NCBI GenBank assembly: GCA_025529335.1
Contig: JAMYHX010000224.1
Location: 1-64,000 of the forward strand
Direction: 5' to 3'
DNA length: 64,000 nucleotides
Source: Rhizopus sp. PT2906
Lineage: Eukaryota; Mucoromycota; Mucoromycetes; Mucorales; Rhizopodaceae
The position numbers and the translations under genes were made by a program. Positions 1 to 12,060 of this stretch are shown here, piece after piece (positions within the stretch are counted from its first letter, which is position 1; each line of letters begins with the position of its first letter). The notes under the pieces are model-generated. The model had not been told where the DNA came from. It worked only from the letters and a program-made list of their open reading frames with translations, and ran no database searches.

Positions 1-3000
1 AGACTGTCGGCAACTACGTCTCCTGCGGCATAAGCAGGAGTGTAGAAGACGTCAATCTCTTCAGCAACGTCTTTGCCCTGCAGCAAGTGCATAAATCGGA
101 TATTCGCTTTTTCAACTTTGCAAAGTCAGTACAAAGTAAGCTAGGTTTGGGCATATGTGTGTGTATATCTTACCAAGGTTGACAATGGTATATGCATGCT
201 TTGGTCTTTCTTCTAGTAGAAGATCCAATATATGACTTGTCATTCTAAAATCCACGAGATTAGGATGATGTATACCTCTATAAAACGATACTATTTTTTT
301 TACACTGCAGGACTATCTGAATTACGCTCATACTCGTCCAAACATTCCTTTTCGCTAGTTGCTCAATCATATTATTTCTCAAGAGGTTTCTATTAATGTA
401 TTTTTCAAAATGTACCTCATAACAACGACTTGTTTTGCTGTCTTTGCCCCCGCTTTTACCAAGTCCTCTGGCTGTCTGCAGTTACCCTAGATAAAGAATT
501 GAGAAAATTATGTCTTGTAATAAAGTATTCTATTTACCTCGATAAAATACACTCTAGGAAAAGTATTAATGAGTTGAAATATTTTTTGAGAAGGCTTATT
601 TGGGCAGAGTAAAACGATATCCTGCAGATTATCTGGTTTGATATGAGGAGAACGCAGGTTATAGATAAATTTGAACATATTGATTGCTTCTCGGTGCAAA
701 CAAACTAGGATATGCCCAGACATGCCCTGTGCTGATTCCAGAGTGATGTCTTCTAACTGCAATGGCTCAACGAGTGAATAACAGAGAGGTACAGACGTAT
801 CAGTTTCTTCATTCATAGATACAGCCGAAGGCGCACGAGTGCCTATCCGTTTGATGAGTGCTCGGCTACCAGTAAGGATAGCATGCCTATTAGATGGTAA
901 TTTGGCTATTGTGAAATAGTGAGTTTTCCCTGAAGCAAATGAACAGTACTCGACTGGCCGTGAAGGTGACCAGCCGCCAACATTTGCTGAATTCGTTTCA
1001 AAGGGTTTCTTTCTGATGGTTGGTACATTATCTGCAACATAAAATATCCTTGGTGATGGCTAATTAAATAGGTAAGCTTACAAGTCAAAGTAACATTAGA
1101 AAAAAAATACACAAACCAGATTCTCAAGATCACGAATTTCCCTAGGGCCCTCTGCGATATAGACACAAACATCTGTGTCTTTAATGATATACGAGTTACT
1201 TGGATTTAGCAGAATTTCATACTCGTTTTTTGAATGTAAAAACGTTTTAACAGCAAACAAAATGACTTGAGCTTCCTCAAACAAGTATAATGAAGCTTGA
1301 CCAAAGCTTATGCCGCGTACACAGGCGGGTGCATTACCTGTATATATTTCATTACACGAGCCGTCATCTGTAGAAGCAGTGGCAGTTAGAATATATTCTT
1401 GATCTTTTAGTCTCACATACCAAACTGAGCTTGCCATCCTTCATCATAATTATTGATAGGCTGTCTCTGATGTAACAGGTTGGTCAATAGCGTAGATGCT
1501 CCTCTACAGCGACAATTCATAGCCAAGAGATATTGTTTAAACTCTCTTACACATATGATCTCCTTTGCAACCTTCTGATATATGGCTGTTCTCGGCGATA
1601 GATTATATGTGTATATAGGCACGTCATGACTTACTGTGTGGCAGTAAAGTGACCATAATCGAACTGTATTCCGTTCATCTTCTTTTGAGGGATTTGGTGC
1701 ATTTTGATCTGTGTAACATGTTAGCAAATAGCAATTATAGCTCTCTTCCTCATTTACCTGATAATGTGAAAATGGCTGCTGCGTATCGTGCGTTCTATGA
1801 ATTTATAAATGAATGCGTTATTTATTAAAAGATTGAGCTACTTACTACACGTAACAGCGTTTTCTCGTCCTACACGAGCCATTTTTATCAGCCTGTATAC
1901 ACACAAACGAACCATCTTTATGACTTACCAGAACAGAACCATGAAGAAATTGAACACGATGACCCCAGATTGAGTTGCGTTCCATCATTTTTAACTGCTC
2001 AGTGGGTTTATTGATATCGAGGAATACGACATTGAGATGAAACTGAGCACTTTCCTATAAATGTATAAGCATCTTTCAAGAGTGTCATCTCTCTCTTACT
2101 TTGTTTAGAAAGCCATAGAGGATTTCAACCACTTGATCAAATTTAAATGATCCAACAATAAGAATAAATGGCGTAGATCCTTTACTGACATGACCTTCTC
2201 CCTCTAAAATATAGTTTGGCTTATTTGTCACACTGCGATGTTTACGCGCGCGATTTTTTTTTAGTTTACCTTTTCTTTTCTGTAGGGTATCACATACGTC
2301 ACTGATGAGCCCAGGAAGTACGACCAGCGCGATTACAATTAGTAGCATCATAACAACACGACTCCATTGGTTATCCGGTGTGATGTCTATATTTTAAAAT
2401 GCCTCAATATAGCTGACCATTTTGGGCAGGATTCATTTTACCTCCATATCCTACAGTTGAAAGAGTGACCATGACAACATATCTAGTGATCGTTTAGTGT
2501 CCCTTTTCATTATAGCTTTGATTGTTCTTACAAGGAGTCTAATATAGTATAGCTTTCATGTCCATAAGTAGCTTCTGTATATTGAAATGCACATGTGCCA
2601 TTATACAGCAGTACAATTAAAGTGCTGACAAGATGGATCAACTTGGTACTCAACGGATCACTAGGTCTATCTGCTGTTTGTTAAAAGCAATGGATACTAG
2701 CTATTTACAAGAGATTACCTGTTATTTGTAGATTAACCTTAATCTTCATGACGCTCTTGATTCTTAACAGCAAAACCCAGCTTCGAACAAAGTAAGGCAC
2801 TGTGTTCCAAATAGAGTTCATAATGAGATGTATTTCGTAAACATTTGGCCTTACCATATAGGAACTGTCCATTCGGGATATGTACCGATATCAGGAATGG
2901 TATCGTTGTTAATAGCTCAATAAGACATCGAAAACTGAAGATGACTGACACTGGGTGCATCGTAATAAAGAATCCTAGTACAAGCGATTAAATAACTGTA

Positions 3001-3901
3001 TTGTTTATGATTTGTTTACATACTGATGATAAATGAACACAAGTCCCAGTATGCAAATACAAGGCATGTAATCCTATGTGCGCAGCAGCCGTTTCTTTAG
3101 ATGATATAGTTTATCAACAAATACTTTTGACTTACCACAAGTTGTATGATCGATAACTATACATCCATGGAGGCTCCAAGTCAAGAATATTTTCTTCCTT
3201 CATCTCCACAAGGTATGCTAAGCAAAATAACAAATCAACTAGGAGATCTAAATGTACCTGGAGTATATCATGTCAATACTATACTAAATGCACTTTTGGA
3301 CTCTACTCACAAAAAGTATGATTGTCTTTTTTGCAAATAATAGATTTTTAATTCTTGTGATATAAGGATTGAACTCTAGAAAATATTTGATGCTCTCTCT
3401 TAAAGATTGGTTCTGTGCGTAGTATCTACCATTCATGTCAATGCACTAGTGAAAGATATAGTTTATCAACGCAATACCTCGCTAGTCTCTTTTGATTTCT
3501 ATATTTTGCTCTAACAGTGCTGAGATTAATACGAGATTGTCTTGGAAAAGAATGTCTTGACTTTTTTGACTCAATGACCTCTTTAGCACTGCAAGATATG
3601 AATCTACACTGTTATCAGCCTATGTCTAGCCTACATACCTTGGATCAAGTGCGGGTAAAACAAGGTCGGGTGAAAGTCTTGCTTTGTTCAATGACTTATC
3701 ACTCGGATGGAAACAATCGACTAGCATCTTTGGTCTATACTGCCTTTGCTGCATGCGATGTCTTTTTCTATTTATGATGCTCTCAGATACTTGAGATGAA
3801 GCTGTTTGATGAGTAGCTCCATATCCTTGTCCTTGCTCAATATCTTTTAATATATCCCCTTCACTTCTCTCCAAGCTCATGGATAAGATAGATACTGGCA
3901 C
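1..3901 (-). CDS. BK (Slo)-type Ca2+-activated K+ channel alpha subunit, C-terminus off window
   Basis: Putative voltage/calcium-gated K+ channel of the plasma or an internal membrane. It can be read through more than ten short exons on the minus strand, starting at the ATG at 3901. Exons 3639-3901, 3478-3588, 3311-3425, 3136-3257, 3024-3073, 2855-2974, 2719-2799, 2532-2673, 2442-2482, 2100-2386 and 1929-2054 join in frame. They give a hydrophilic N-terminus, membrane segments, an S4-like stretch (VRSWVLLLRIKSVMK) and the filter TVGYGD, whose codons are split by the intron 2387-2441. RCK1 follows, with LAMNCRCRGASTLL and DDGSCNEIYTG, and then RCK2 (GHILVCLHREAINMF; PEDLVKAGAKTAKQVVVM). The leftmost exon reads FYTPAYAAGDVV, a typical RCK2 end. 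Exon 1846-1892 is 47 bases long and leaves the frame one base short of closing, so a sequence error, an unusual splice or a real lesion lies there. Family call is firm; the exact model is not. Confidence 0.88.
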
Positions 3902-5275
3902 AAAGAGAAAGAAGAGAGAGAGAGAGAGAGAAAAACGAGTTTATGCAGCATTTACATCTTTTAAACACTAGAACTGACGTCGGCCTTTTAAAGGCAAGGT
4001 TCCTGTAACTGAGATATAGACTCTTTACAAAAAAAAAAGCTTCAACTGATGCTTCCAAGAGATATGCAGAGAGAAAGCGATGCACTTTTTTTTCTTTGAT
4101 AAAGCATGTATTATATTAAATGACAGTATTAATGTTTGTAATAGTTTATAGAGTTTGACCAGAACATTATCATTGTTGGACTGCTTTTTCTTAATATAGT
4201 CCATGTTGATCATCCTTCTGATCATTGAATGTGATGGTATTGTAACACTGTGTATCAATAAATGGTAAATGAATACGATGAAGATTCATTATCTCATTAA
4301 ACTTGTACAAAAAAACCCAGCTATCAGTGCATGTTCAGGAAACAAAGCTCTCTATGACGATACTAATCTGATACTCAAGCACGTTGTTCCGGGTAACCGT
4401 TGCAGAAACGATGCTCAAACAGATGACTTGTTTACAGATGGTAAAAAAAAAAAATATAAAGTGGTGACGGGAGGCCAATATTCGCCTTGGTCATATATTT
4501 GATCACGGGATGATCTGAATACTTGTTTAAGGTACAGCGAATTCTGGCTATTATGAAGAGATAGGGAATGGTTTGGCAATGTTGGTGGTTTTGAGCGTGT
4601 TAGAAATGGGTACGAATTGAGTGAAAGAGAACTGTTTGAAGGTTTCGCCGCACATCGATTCAGGCTCCGGCTTCATCATCATAACCTGAATCTATTCATG
4701 AAATCTATACTGTCCAGATCTCTCCCATTTCGAAATGCAATCTAGCCATGTTGCTGAATAAGTCAGTGTAAGCCCATTTGAACTTAAAGAAGTTGTTATC
4801 GTTTTTATTTTTATTTTTGTTTTTATTTATATTTTGTTGTTGTATTTTGTGTTGTGAATACGTTTACTAGTACACTTTTCTCTCTTCCAAATTTTTTCTT
4901 TTTGCTATTATATAAACCACACGATTAAGCAATTGATAAAAGAACTAGTTTACACACTCAATTCATAAAATGTTGTCAATAAATTAACAGTCTCCTACAG
5001 TCTTTTGTTAATTGTTTCGTTATCTACTTCACTGTTTGACGAAACTAGACAAAGTATTTAAATTAGCGTCTGTCAGTGGTACAAATAAACGCATTTACAA
5101 AAGAGTATTACTTCTATAGACAACAACAGGTAAGCAGACAATCAGTAAATTTTGGAAGACAAAGCCTACCATCGCGTCTAGTAAAATTGAATATGATACC
5201 AAAAAGGTAAAAAAAAAAAATAAAAAATAAAATAAAAAGCCATTCTATTAACTTCAACTATTTGTTCATAAACGT
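3902..5275. other. Intergenic stretch, no supported gene
   Basis: This holds the presumed promoter side of the channel gene (a GA-rich run at 3907-3932) and AT-rich sequence up to the next gene. Two open frames of 77 codons (4025-4258 minus, 4269-4502 plus) overlap almost completely in decayed-looking DNA and carry no recognised motif. I see no RNA gene. Confidence 0.5.
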
Positions 5276-6222
5276 ATGCAAAGCCAAATGGCTAAAGAAG
5301 TAGTAGGCGAGATGCAAAATGGACGTCGTAAACGAACGTGTGTAAAAGATACCGATGAGGAAGATAATCAAGAAGAAAGTAGTGACGTTGAGGAGGGTAG
5401 CGAAGAGGAGAAGATTTTTAGATCGGCTGGAAGAAGTTCTTGAAAGGTTTACAAGAACGTGTCACACTTCCATTCTTAAGGTAATTCAAAACCTAGGCTT
5501 TTGCTCAAAAACTGACAAGCGTGTCGAATTTTAGTCCTGAAAGACACGATATCATTTGGTGCGATAAAGAATTGCGACGTCGTCCTCTTTCTCCAGCTGG
5601 CATGTATGAACGTCTCAACAACGAGAATATTAGTATCGAATTACAAGTAGTAGACTCGTCATTCCAGCCAGCAGTTTCACAAGCAACGGATGCGGTAAGA
5701 TATAATAAATTTTGATGTGTTGAGCGATATTAATACTGCATAATATACATATAGATAGATCTTGAAGGATTCAAAAATGGAATTGAAAATTTACGGTGTT
5801 GTTACTACAACTAGTGCTGCTGAAAAATCACTGATCATCCATTCCTTAGCGTCGATGTAAGTTTCACCCCTTCAGTATTACCTATTCTCAATCAAAAAAA
5901 AGAAAGAAAAGGACGTAAGTAAACTAACTAAACAGAATAATATAGGCTTGAAGTACTTGCAGGTGCCGGAAAAACGTTGTTGTCATCAGAAGGATGCTTA
6001 CGACTGTATATTGTTGATCCTCTATTGAGAAACCGCAACAAGTTCCTTCAGCAACATGGCCGTAATGTATTGCTCTACCCAGGCAAAATAGAGTTAAATG
6101 CCATGACTATCCAGTTACAAGGCCAAGGAATCACAGATGGACGCTTAAAGTACCATGCTGATGGAAAAATACTTGTGGATCACTTGGGAACGGAAACCTT
6201 ATTATTCGAAGTTGTTATGTAA
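5276..6222 (+). CDS. Unrecognised protein with acidic N-terminus, about 270 residues
   Basis: I do not recognise this family. The start is the ATG at 5276, with a second in-frame ATG at 5288. The first part is basic then very acidic (EEDNQEESSDVEEGSEEE). A later exon reads WKKFLKGLQERVTLPFL and joins, across an intron ending at 5534, to PERHDIIWCDKELRRRPLSP. Further exons, each with GTAAG donors and TAG acceptors, read MELKIYGVVTTTSAAEKSL and VLAGAGKTLLSSEGCLRLY, ending at a TAA at 6220-6222. GAGKT resembles part of a P-loop but lacks the usual spacing, so I do not call an ATPase. The join near 5390-5430 needs a short intron with a GTTGAG donor or a one-base correction; otherwise the first exon stops early. 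It could be a degenerate copy of a multicopy family. Confidence 0.55.
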
Positions 6223-6823
6223 TGACTTAGAGGCACAAAACAAAGACAAAAGAAGTACTCTTTGAGACTAATCTTTATTCTGGATAAAGACAGAAGGAAC
6301 ATACAATTAAATAAAGGATCTATTATTTATAGTTGATATCAAATGGCTGGTAAGCCATTACTCTAAGCGTGGATTATAATTACTGAGGATATGATCGACT
6401 AAAGATTCCTGAGTTCATAAACATTTAATTCATTCCTGACACTAATCTTATTGTTCATTTCATGATTTGGGTTATGATACTGCTTTTAGCATAAGAAGAA
6501 TTATCTTTTAAAGAAGTAATGATTTATATTCAAAGGAGAGATTCTACTTAATTTGACTTGCCACTAAACGTGTGTACATGTAATCTTATAATGTATGAAT
6601 TTACTCTATTCATTCTGATTACAGTCGTTTATCTCAATGTCAGCCATAAGCAGACATTGTTCTACGACACAAAACACTGTACAAACATTTATTTCCAATG
6701 GTGTTTCTAAATAAGAAAATATGTTGATGAACATAGCGCATATGCGCAGGAAAGTAAACTCGAGCCATCTTGGCCAGCAAGTGTAAATTTTAATAGGCAA
6801 AACTTTCATGTTTATTAACGCTA
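6223..6823. other. 3' spacer between convergent genes
   Basis: AT-rich DNA with several AATAAA-like signals serving two genes that converge here. The only open frame (6606-6887, minus) is the out-of-frame continuation of the methyltransferase's last exon. Confidence 0.5.
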
Positions 6824-8037
6824 TTACAGAACCTTTTGAGCGACAACCCCGTATGCCTGAAAGCTTCCATGAACCTTCTCCAAACAATGCCTAAACTTCT
6901 TTAAATATTTCTTTTGTTCGGCTTCATCCTTGAGTCCTAATACAGGGCCATAAGAAGACATTGTTCCCTTTATAAGTTCAACCCAATTCCAGGCCATTCT
7001 CTTGGCTGTGCTTGAATTACTGGCTATTGATATTTGGTTTAGCCTTATTTATCATATGTAATTATTAAAGACTTACTAGTATCGAGCGTTGCAAACTTTA
7101 CTTCTACTACTCTGGCATTATCAGCTTCTCTTACGAGCCCTTCTAGTTTTCTGCCAACAAGAGGAGTTTGTCCTCTTTCTTTGCAAATTTTGTGCACTTA
7201 TTTAAAAAGAGACTAGTCAGCAAGAGGAAATGTACTATAGTAAAGGGGGTTATACGTACTTGCTACTACGGTATCATAGAAAACATCGTCATTCTTCTCT
7301 GGTATCTATATATTATACTTTAGTTATGATAGTTTCTTATAAACGATGTATATCTGACCTCTGTATCTGATTCTATAAACTGTATGAAACCGCCTGGTTT
7401 GACGATACGTAAAACTTCTTTAATGGCTTTTGGCCACTCAACCTCCCTTAAGCCAAAGACAAAAAGACGCATATGAACAAAATCAAATGTATTGTCCGGA
7501 TAAGGGAGCCTCTCAAGTACGTTTCCAATGTTGAAAGTGAAGTTTGCAAGCTTTCGGTTGATGACATCCACCATATCACAACCATAATACTTGCATTTCG
7601 GATATTCGCATATCGTGTCCTTTGATATATCAGTGTACCACTCTATAATTTCTCTTTATGTTTTACCATAAGCCACACGCCTGAACCACATCCGACATCC
7701 AATACGGTTAACTCCTTGTTGAAATCAAGACTCTTGGTTACACTACTTAAAATATTGCTACAAAAAAGAGTTTATGTGTCAAAAAAGGACATCAAATGGT
7801 TCCATCCTCTTTGCTTACCCTCCAAACAAATCTTTAATAACAGAATGTTGCTACTTAGGTATGAGTAATAGTAGTATTAATATACGAATAACTTACTGCC
7901 ATTAATCTAAATTGTTCGTCTTCGTCCTTTGGTAACCAGTAAGTTGAAGTTTGGACTTGGTGAAACTCTCTTTTAGAGTTTAAGGTTATGTCTTTTGAAT
8001 TACTTTCATTTGTCTCGGTTTGTCTTGTCCCTATCAT
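6824..8037 (-). CDS. SAM-dependent methyltransferase, LaeA/UMTA-like, copy A
   Basis: Class I methyltransferase of unknown substrate. Seven exons on the minus strand, ATG at 8037, TAA at 6824-6826. Exon 1 carries the family signature REFHQVQTSTYWLPKD. Exon 2 is QHSVIKDLFGG. Exon 3 holds SAM-binding motif I, VLDVGCGSGVW. Exon 4 is the longest and contains YYGCDMVDVI (acidic loop), PYPDNTFDFVHMRL (motif II/post II) and the PGG turn. Exons 5 to 7 end in YGVVAQKVL. Introns lie at the same places as in copies B, C and D. No signal peptide or membrane segment is seen, so it is probably soluble. A dispersed repeat sits about 0.7 kb upstream. The fold is certain; which molecule it methylates is unknown. 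LaeA-like regulation of metabolism is possible but only by family resemblance. Confidence 0.88.
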
Positions 8038-9212
8038 GATTTTCTGTCTTGTTATTCTCTTTTCTACTGTTTGTTAGAAGTTTCAGTAACACCCTTTAAG
8101 AAAGACATAAAGTGCACTAAACACAAACCTGACTATAGATTGTGTTGATATGTTTAGTAGGAAAAAAAAGTATCTAAGAAGTTTTTTATCGCTTGCACTC
8201 TTATAATAGATATGTTACATCTATCAACTGTACTTGATTATATTGTGCTACAGTGCACGTCCCGCTCCTGCTTGTTTTACCATTAACTCCAGTCTTTCCG
8301 CTACAGTATTAACTACCTAGAGTAGATATAGCCTAGAGTGCTGTAGGTGTAATACCTTTCCTAATCTGAGGAGACCATGTATATATACGCATACACTTTA
8401 TGCAGGAATTATTCGCTCACTGATAAAAAAAAAGATAATTCAGACAATAAATAATAATGAAGAGAGTCCATCGGAAGCAAAAGAATAAAGAAATAATTAG
8501 TAAATCAGTTATTAATTTGATATTAAATACTTAGGTTATAAAGAAGAGAATTATAAGAGAAAAAGAATAGACGTGTAAAAGAGATTATTAATATCTTACC
8601 AGAAGTGCACTGTGGATGGAACCAGAGTTTGGTTCTTACCAAACCACCCCCAGCTAGCACTGGCACTGGTTCGATTATGATCTATAATACTACTTTCAGT
8701 TTCTTACAAGAGTAAAGAATATAATATACCTTAAGGCCAAAGAAGAAAAAGAAGAGTCAAGATCAGACTATTTAAACAAAGTCTCTAGCAACTTTTTCAG
8801 TTACATGTTTTTTATAAGTGCTGACCATATTTATTTTATACTAAAAAATATCAAGCTCATTTTATGTATTATTACATGTTGTCCTTTTAAATAATAAAGA
8901 AGACATAGAATATCAACTAAAGTGTTGATTGTTATTGAGCTTATATTGTAAATCATAGAATCTAACGGGTAAAGCAGCTTATGTAAAATCAAGTTGCTAA
9001 CGTGTCTATTCACAATTGACCTTCCTTTTTTGGAATAAACTTCTAACCGCGCAATGTGTCCTATTTAGGCATATTTCACTTTGTTAGACATATTAGCCAA
9101 AAGAGTTGATTGTGGCTGATACGAGGTGTTTATGGTAGATAGCTGAGGTTATGGTCATCGAGTGACACTCTCCTGTATTGTGCTCAAGTAATAACTCAAC
9201 ACGATAATAATA
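8038..9212. other. Upstream region of methyltransferase A with a dispersed repeat
   Basis: No gene is supported. It contains the promoter side of copy A and the dispersed repeat at 8728-8940 listed separately. A pair of near-symmetrical blocks around 8620-8680 (GGTTCTTACCAAACC) hints at old inverted repeats but does not define an element. Confidence 0.45.
8728..8940 (+). repeat. Dispersed repeat, copy 1 (partner at 59330-59515)
   Basis: Shared blocks with the partner copy, in the same orientation, include CCAAAGAAGAAAA, GTCAAGATCAGACTATTTA, CTCTA(G/A)CAACTTTTTCAGTTAC and TTTTTATAAG(T/C)G(C/T)TGACCA. They are followed by looser similarity through CAACTAAAGTG. No coding potential. It lies upstream of methyltransferase A, whereas the partner lies downstream of methyltransferase D. 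Confidence 0.7.
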
Positions 9213-10351
9213 TTGTATAATGTGCATACCAAGCAGCTGGAAGCGTTCAGACAGAGTCAGTGGCTATTGTTATCCCTCTTTGAACGCGTGGCATGTACCT
9301 TTTTTTCCGAAAAAGAAGCATATCCTCGCCTGTTGATTTTGAATGCTTTGAAGCCGTATATTCCAAAGAAGAAAGAACGGTTCACCATAGCTCATCAATT
9401 ACCATTTTGCATCCTAGCGAGGGTACTCTTTTGTATGCTGACTACAGGAAGTTTTACAGAAAGCTTTGTCCGCAGCCATCTGCTTCTACACCACATGCCT
9501 TAAGAATAGACGGGCCATCATTGTATCAAATATTGACCAGACTTCCTTGTGCATTGGCAAAATAATCTTTCAAAGTTAGACTTAAAGATGGCAACAAGCG
9601 TTGAGCAAGCAATGAATATACACCAGCAACATGTCAGTAACCGTTTAGCTCTCAGAAATTTTTATAATTCCAAAAAGAGAGTCAAATTGAAAAGAACGTG
9701 CGAAATGCAAAACGACCGCTTTCGAAGACGATTGTGTGCGAAAGAAAGAATGTTTTTGATTGGGAAGAAAGGTAAAGAGCACAGTAATATACATTGATGA
9801 ATACTAACTATTATATAAACTATTTAGTAAAAGGTAGAAGCAGACCATGCCCTATCATGTTTATCGGAGACAAAGGCATGGAGGTAGGCTCAACCATAAA
9901 GGGATATAGAAGATATGGTGGAAAATGGAAGCAGTACATGCATGGTATGAACATCAATGTGTGCATCACAAATGAGAACATATCACAAACATGCATGTAC
10001 TGCTTCTCCAAGCTGGATCACCCCATCCATCGAAAGGTTATAAAAGGCAAAGATATAAAGACAAAGGTCAAAGGATCTTTCTTGTGCAGAAACCCTGACT
10101 GTGTGTTGGTGTTGAACAAAAAAGCCATCAAGTCTAGAGACAACCTGTCTGCCCTCGCCATTGGCCTTTCTGGCCGGTGCAATTTACTCTTCCAAGAAAC
10201 ATTTCCTGAACTATCTGCTAAAATCAGTCACTATAACACTGAATTTATAAACAAGACCACATCCTTCTTAAATAAAAGAGAATGCTGGTATATTGGCCAT
10301 GATACTAGTAAGCGGGGTAAGTCAAAGACATTTGAAAAAAATGGCTTCTAA
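9213..10351 (+). pseudogene. Fanzor/TnpB-like nuclease remnant 1
   Basis: The best preserved part is 9794-10351. It has MFIGDKGMEVGSTIKGYRRY, a likely RuvC-II-like block, and then a zinc-ribbon pair CMYC with CRNPDC. A RuvC-III-like SRDNLSALAIGL follows, with its Asp kept. This order is that of Fanzors, the eukaryotic relatives of TnpB that are RNA-guided nucleases in characterised members. Upstream, 9549-9797 reads NRLALRNFYNSKKRVKLKR in another frame and 9293-9565 in a third. Earlier stops and a 14-base insertion (about 9795-9808) break the chain, so the whole is a pseudogene unless unusual introns repair it. No target-site duplication is obvious. The family assignment rests on the ribbon and the RD-x-x-S-A motif, and is less certain than for the other two copies. 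Confidence 0.6.
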
Positions 10352-10387
10352 TATTCTTCAATAGATCGAGTTGTGACTTCTTAATTG

Positions 10388-10427
10388 CGGTGGCAATTTA
10401 ACGTTCCCGTTAATTTACCCGCCACCG
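10388..10427. repeat. Imperfect inverted repeat just after Fanzor remnant 1
   Basis: CGGTGGCAATTTAACG (10388-10403) faces CGTTAATTTACCCGCCACCG (10408-10427) across a four-base loop. It would fold as a roughly 16-pair stem with a four-base bulge. It begins 36 bases after the stop of the Fanzor-like frame. It could be part of the guide RNA (omegaRNA) scaffold, a transposon end, or neither. The next 380 bases up to the MULE remnant hold nothing else I can name. Confidence 0.5.
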
Positions 10428-10829
10428 ACATGCCCACTGCATCCCAAGCGCCACATCTACAGTCTTTTTTTTTGGTGGCCATTTACTAGTATTCTGCCAC
10501 GAAAATAGAGTTTACGACCAAAAAATTTCTTAGCCAGGTCAAGAGAAGATCGTTGATTCGCGTGAACTGCTTGCAGTGATAGAATTTAATGAATAATTCG
10601 ATCCAAGAAGCACAGCGATATGGATTGCATCTGTAGAGAGTTGAACGGTTTACTAGTATGAAAATAAATCGTTCATCCTTTCAAGAAACGAGAGATGGTA
10701 CCAAAACAGGATGTGGATCATGATAGACAGATTGTTTGATCTAATGGATGACGTAAAAGTGTTAAGGAGCATGCCCTTATTTTGCACCCCTTTCTGAACT
10801 TTAAAATTTGGAGTGGCTGACTTATATGA

Positions 10830-12060
10830 CTTAGAAATAAGAAATAAGAATTTTGTTTATTTTATGCATTATCCTCTTTGTGTTTGCAGATTTATATTTT
10901 GTGGAAGCTGCATCTCTTCATTTGCTGACGACAACTGTCTTAGTTCATTATATATTTGTAACAGACTGTTGTTATTTTCAATAGTTAAATGTATACGGCT
11001 TTCTAAAGCTTGTCTGCATACATTCGTGAGGCCTGTCAACACCTCATCCGTTCTATCTCTAGCTTCAGATGGTACTTCTGAATGAAGTACATCAGAGCTA
11101 TCAGTAGCTGCTTCACTATGATCATTCTCTACAGTATTCTGGATAAGCACTGTCTCATCCATCGTATGAACCCTCAAGCTAGAGTCGATTTCTAAGTAAT
11201 GCCGTAAGTACACTGTAGCATTTCTCTTATTGTCGCAACACTCTATCTTGGCTGTAAACCACACAGCTTTAATCGGAGCGATAAACCAAATACATATGCT
11301 TACATGCATGCTTATTTTGTTGAAAGTCTATATAACTGCATGCAGTCATCATTCCTTGCTCAATTGATACATTGTATACAACTTCTGTCGTGAAAGACTT
11401 GACAATATAGCAAACTACTTCTTCGATATGCACTTTCTGCGCCATATCTTCTAATGACAGCTCATTGATCTCTTCTGCTGCAATCATTCTCTTTCTTGCC
11501 TCTCTAGTCTCTGAGCTCATACGTCCGATGTTAGCAGCCATCCTTGCGGTACTGTGCATAAAATCGACATGAACATCGTCAACCAGGATAAAGATTAATC
11601 GATCCAGCCTTCTTTTTCTTTTTCTTTGCAAGTAATTCGGCTTCAATTGGTTATGCCAACTCTCAATATAGTTGTTGGTTTCCATATTGGTGAAAATCTG
11701 TATTTGGTAGGCTCTGGCCCACTTAAAGACGCGTTCGTGCTCTAAGTAATAGTTTTTAAAACAAAGCATAAATGCTGGGTATATACTGAATTTTTGAATG
11801 AATTGGTCAATCTTTCTAGTATACAGGTCTGCTACTTTCCTACATCGTCGCCTTCACTTAGGTAATGACTAGCTGGTATCCGACCTTCCTACTCTTTTAC
11901 TGCAAAGCCAATATAGTCGCTTGTTCCATGTGGGATGGCAATCATACAAGGTTTTCCAAATATATCCAGCTCTTGGCCTTCCTCTAGCTTCATTCAACTC
12001 TTGATGTATAATTTTTCACAATCATTTTTTTTGTTAATAAACCATCTGAAGGTTCCTATT
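10830..12060 (-). mobile_element. MULE-type transposase remnant with SWIM domain
   Basis: The minus-strand frame 11269-11769 reads TNMETNNYIESWHNQLK, RKRKRRLDRLIFILVDDV and CSYIDFQQNKHACKHMYLV. This is the C-terminal half of a Mutator-like (MULE) transposase ending in a SWIM zinc motif. The continuation towards 10869 is serine/acid-rich. Upstream (11780-12060) pieces such as GKPCMIAIPHGTSDYIGFAV lie in shifted frames with stops. The SWIM core CxCx(n)CxH has Tyr in place of its second Cys (codon at 11332-11334). The element is dead. Its terminal repeats were not found. Confidence 0.75.

Noticed and set aside
3517..3777. 86-codon plus-strand frame
   Set aside because: Antisense to the first two exons of the BK channel, which join in frame.
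1..3901. Calling the BK channel a pseudogene
   Set aside because: Frequent stops between pieces are explained by canonical short introns; only one 47-base exon leaves a one-base discrepancy.
5970..5990. P-loop ATPase call from GAGKT in the unrecognised gene
   Set aside because: Lacks the GxxxxGK spacing and any Walker B partner, so the resemblance is probably chance.
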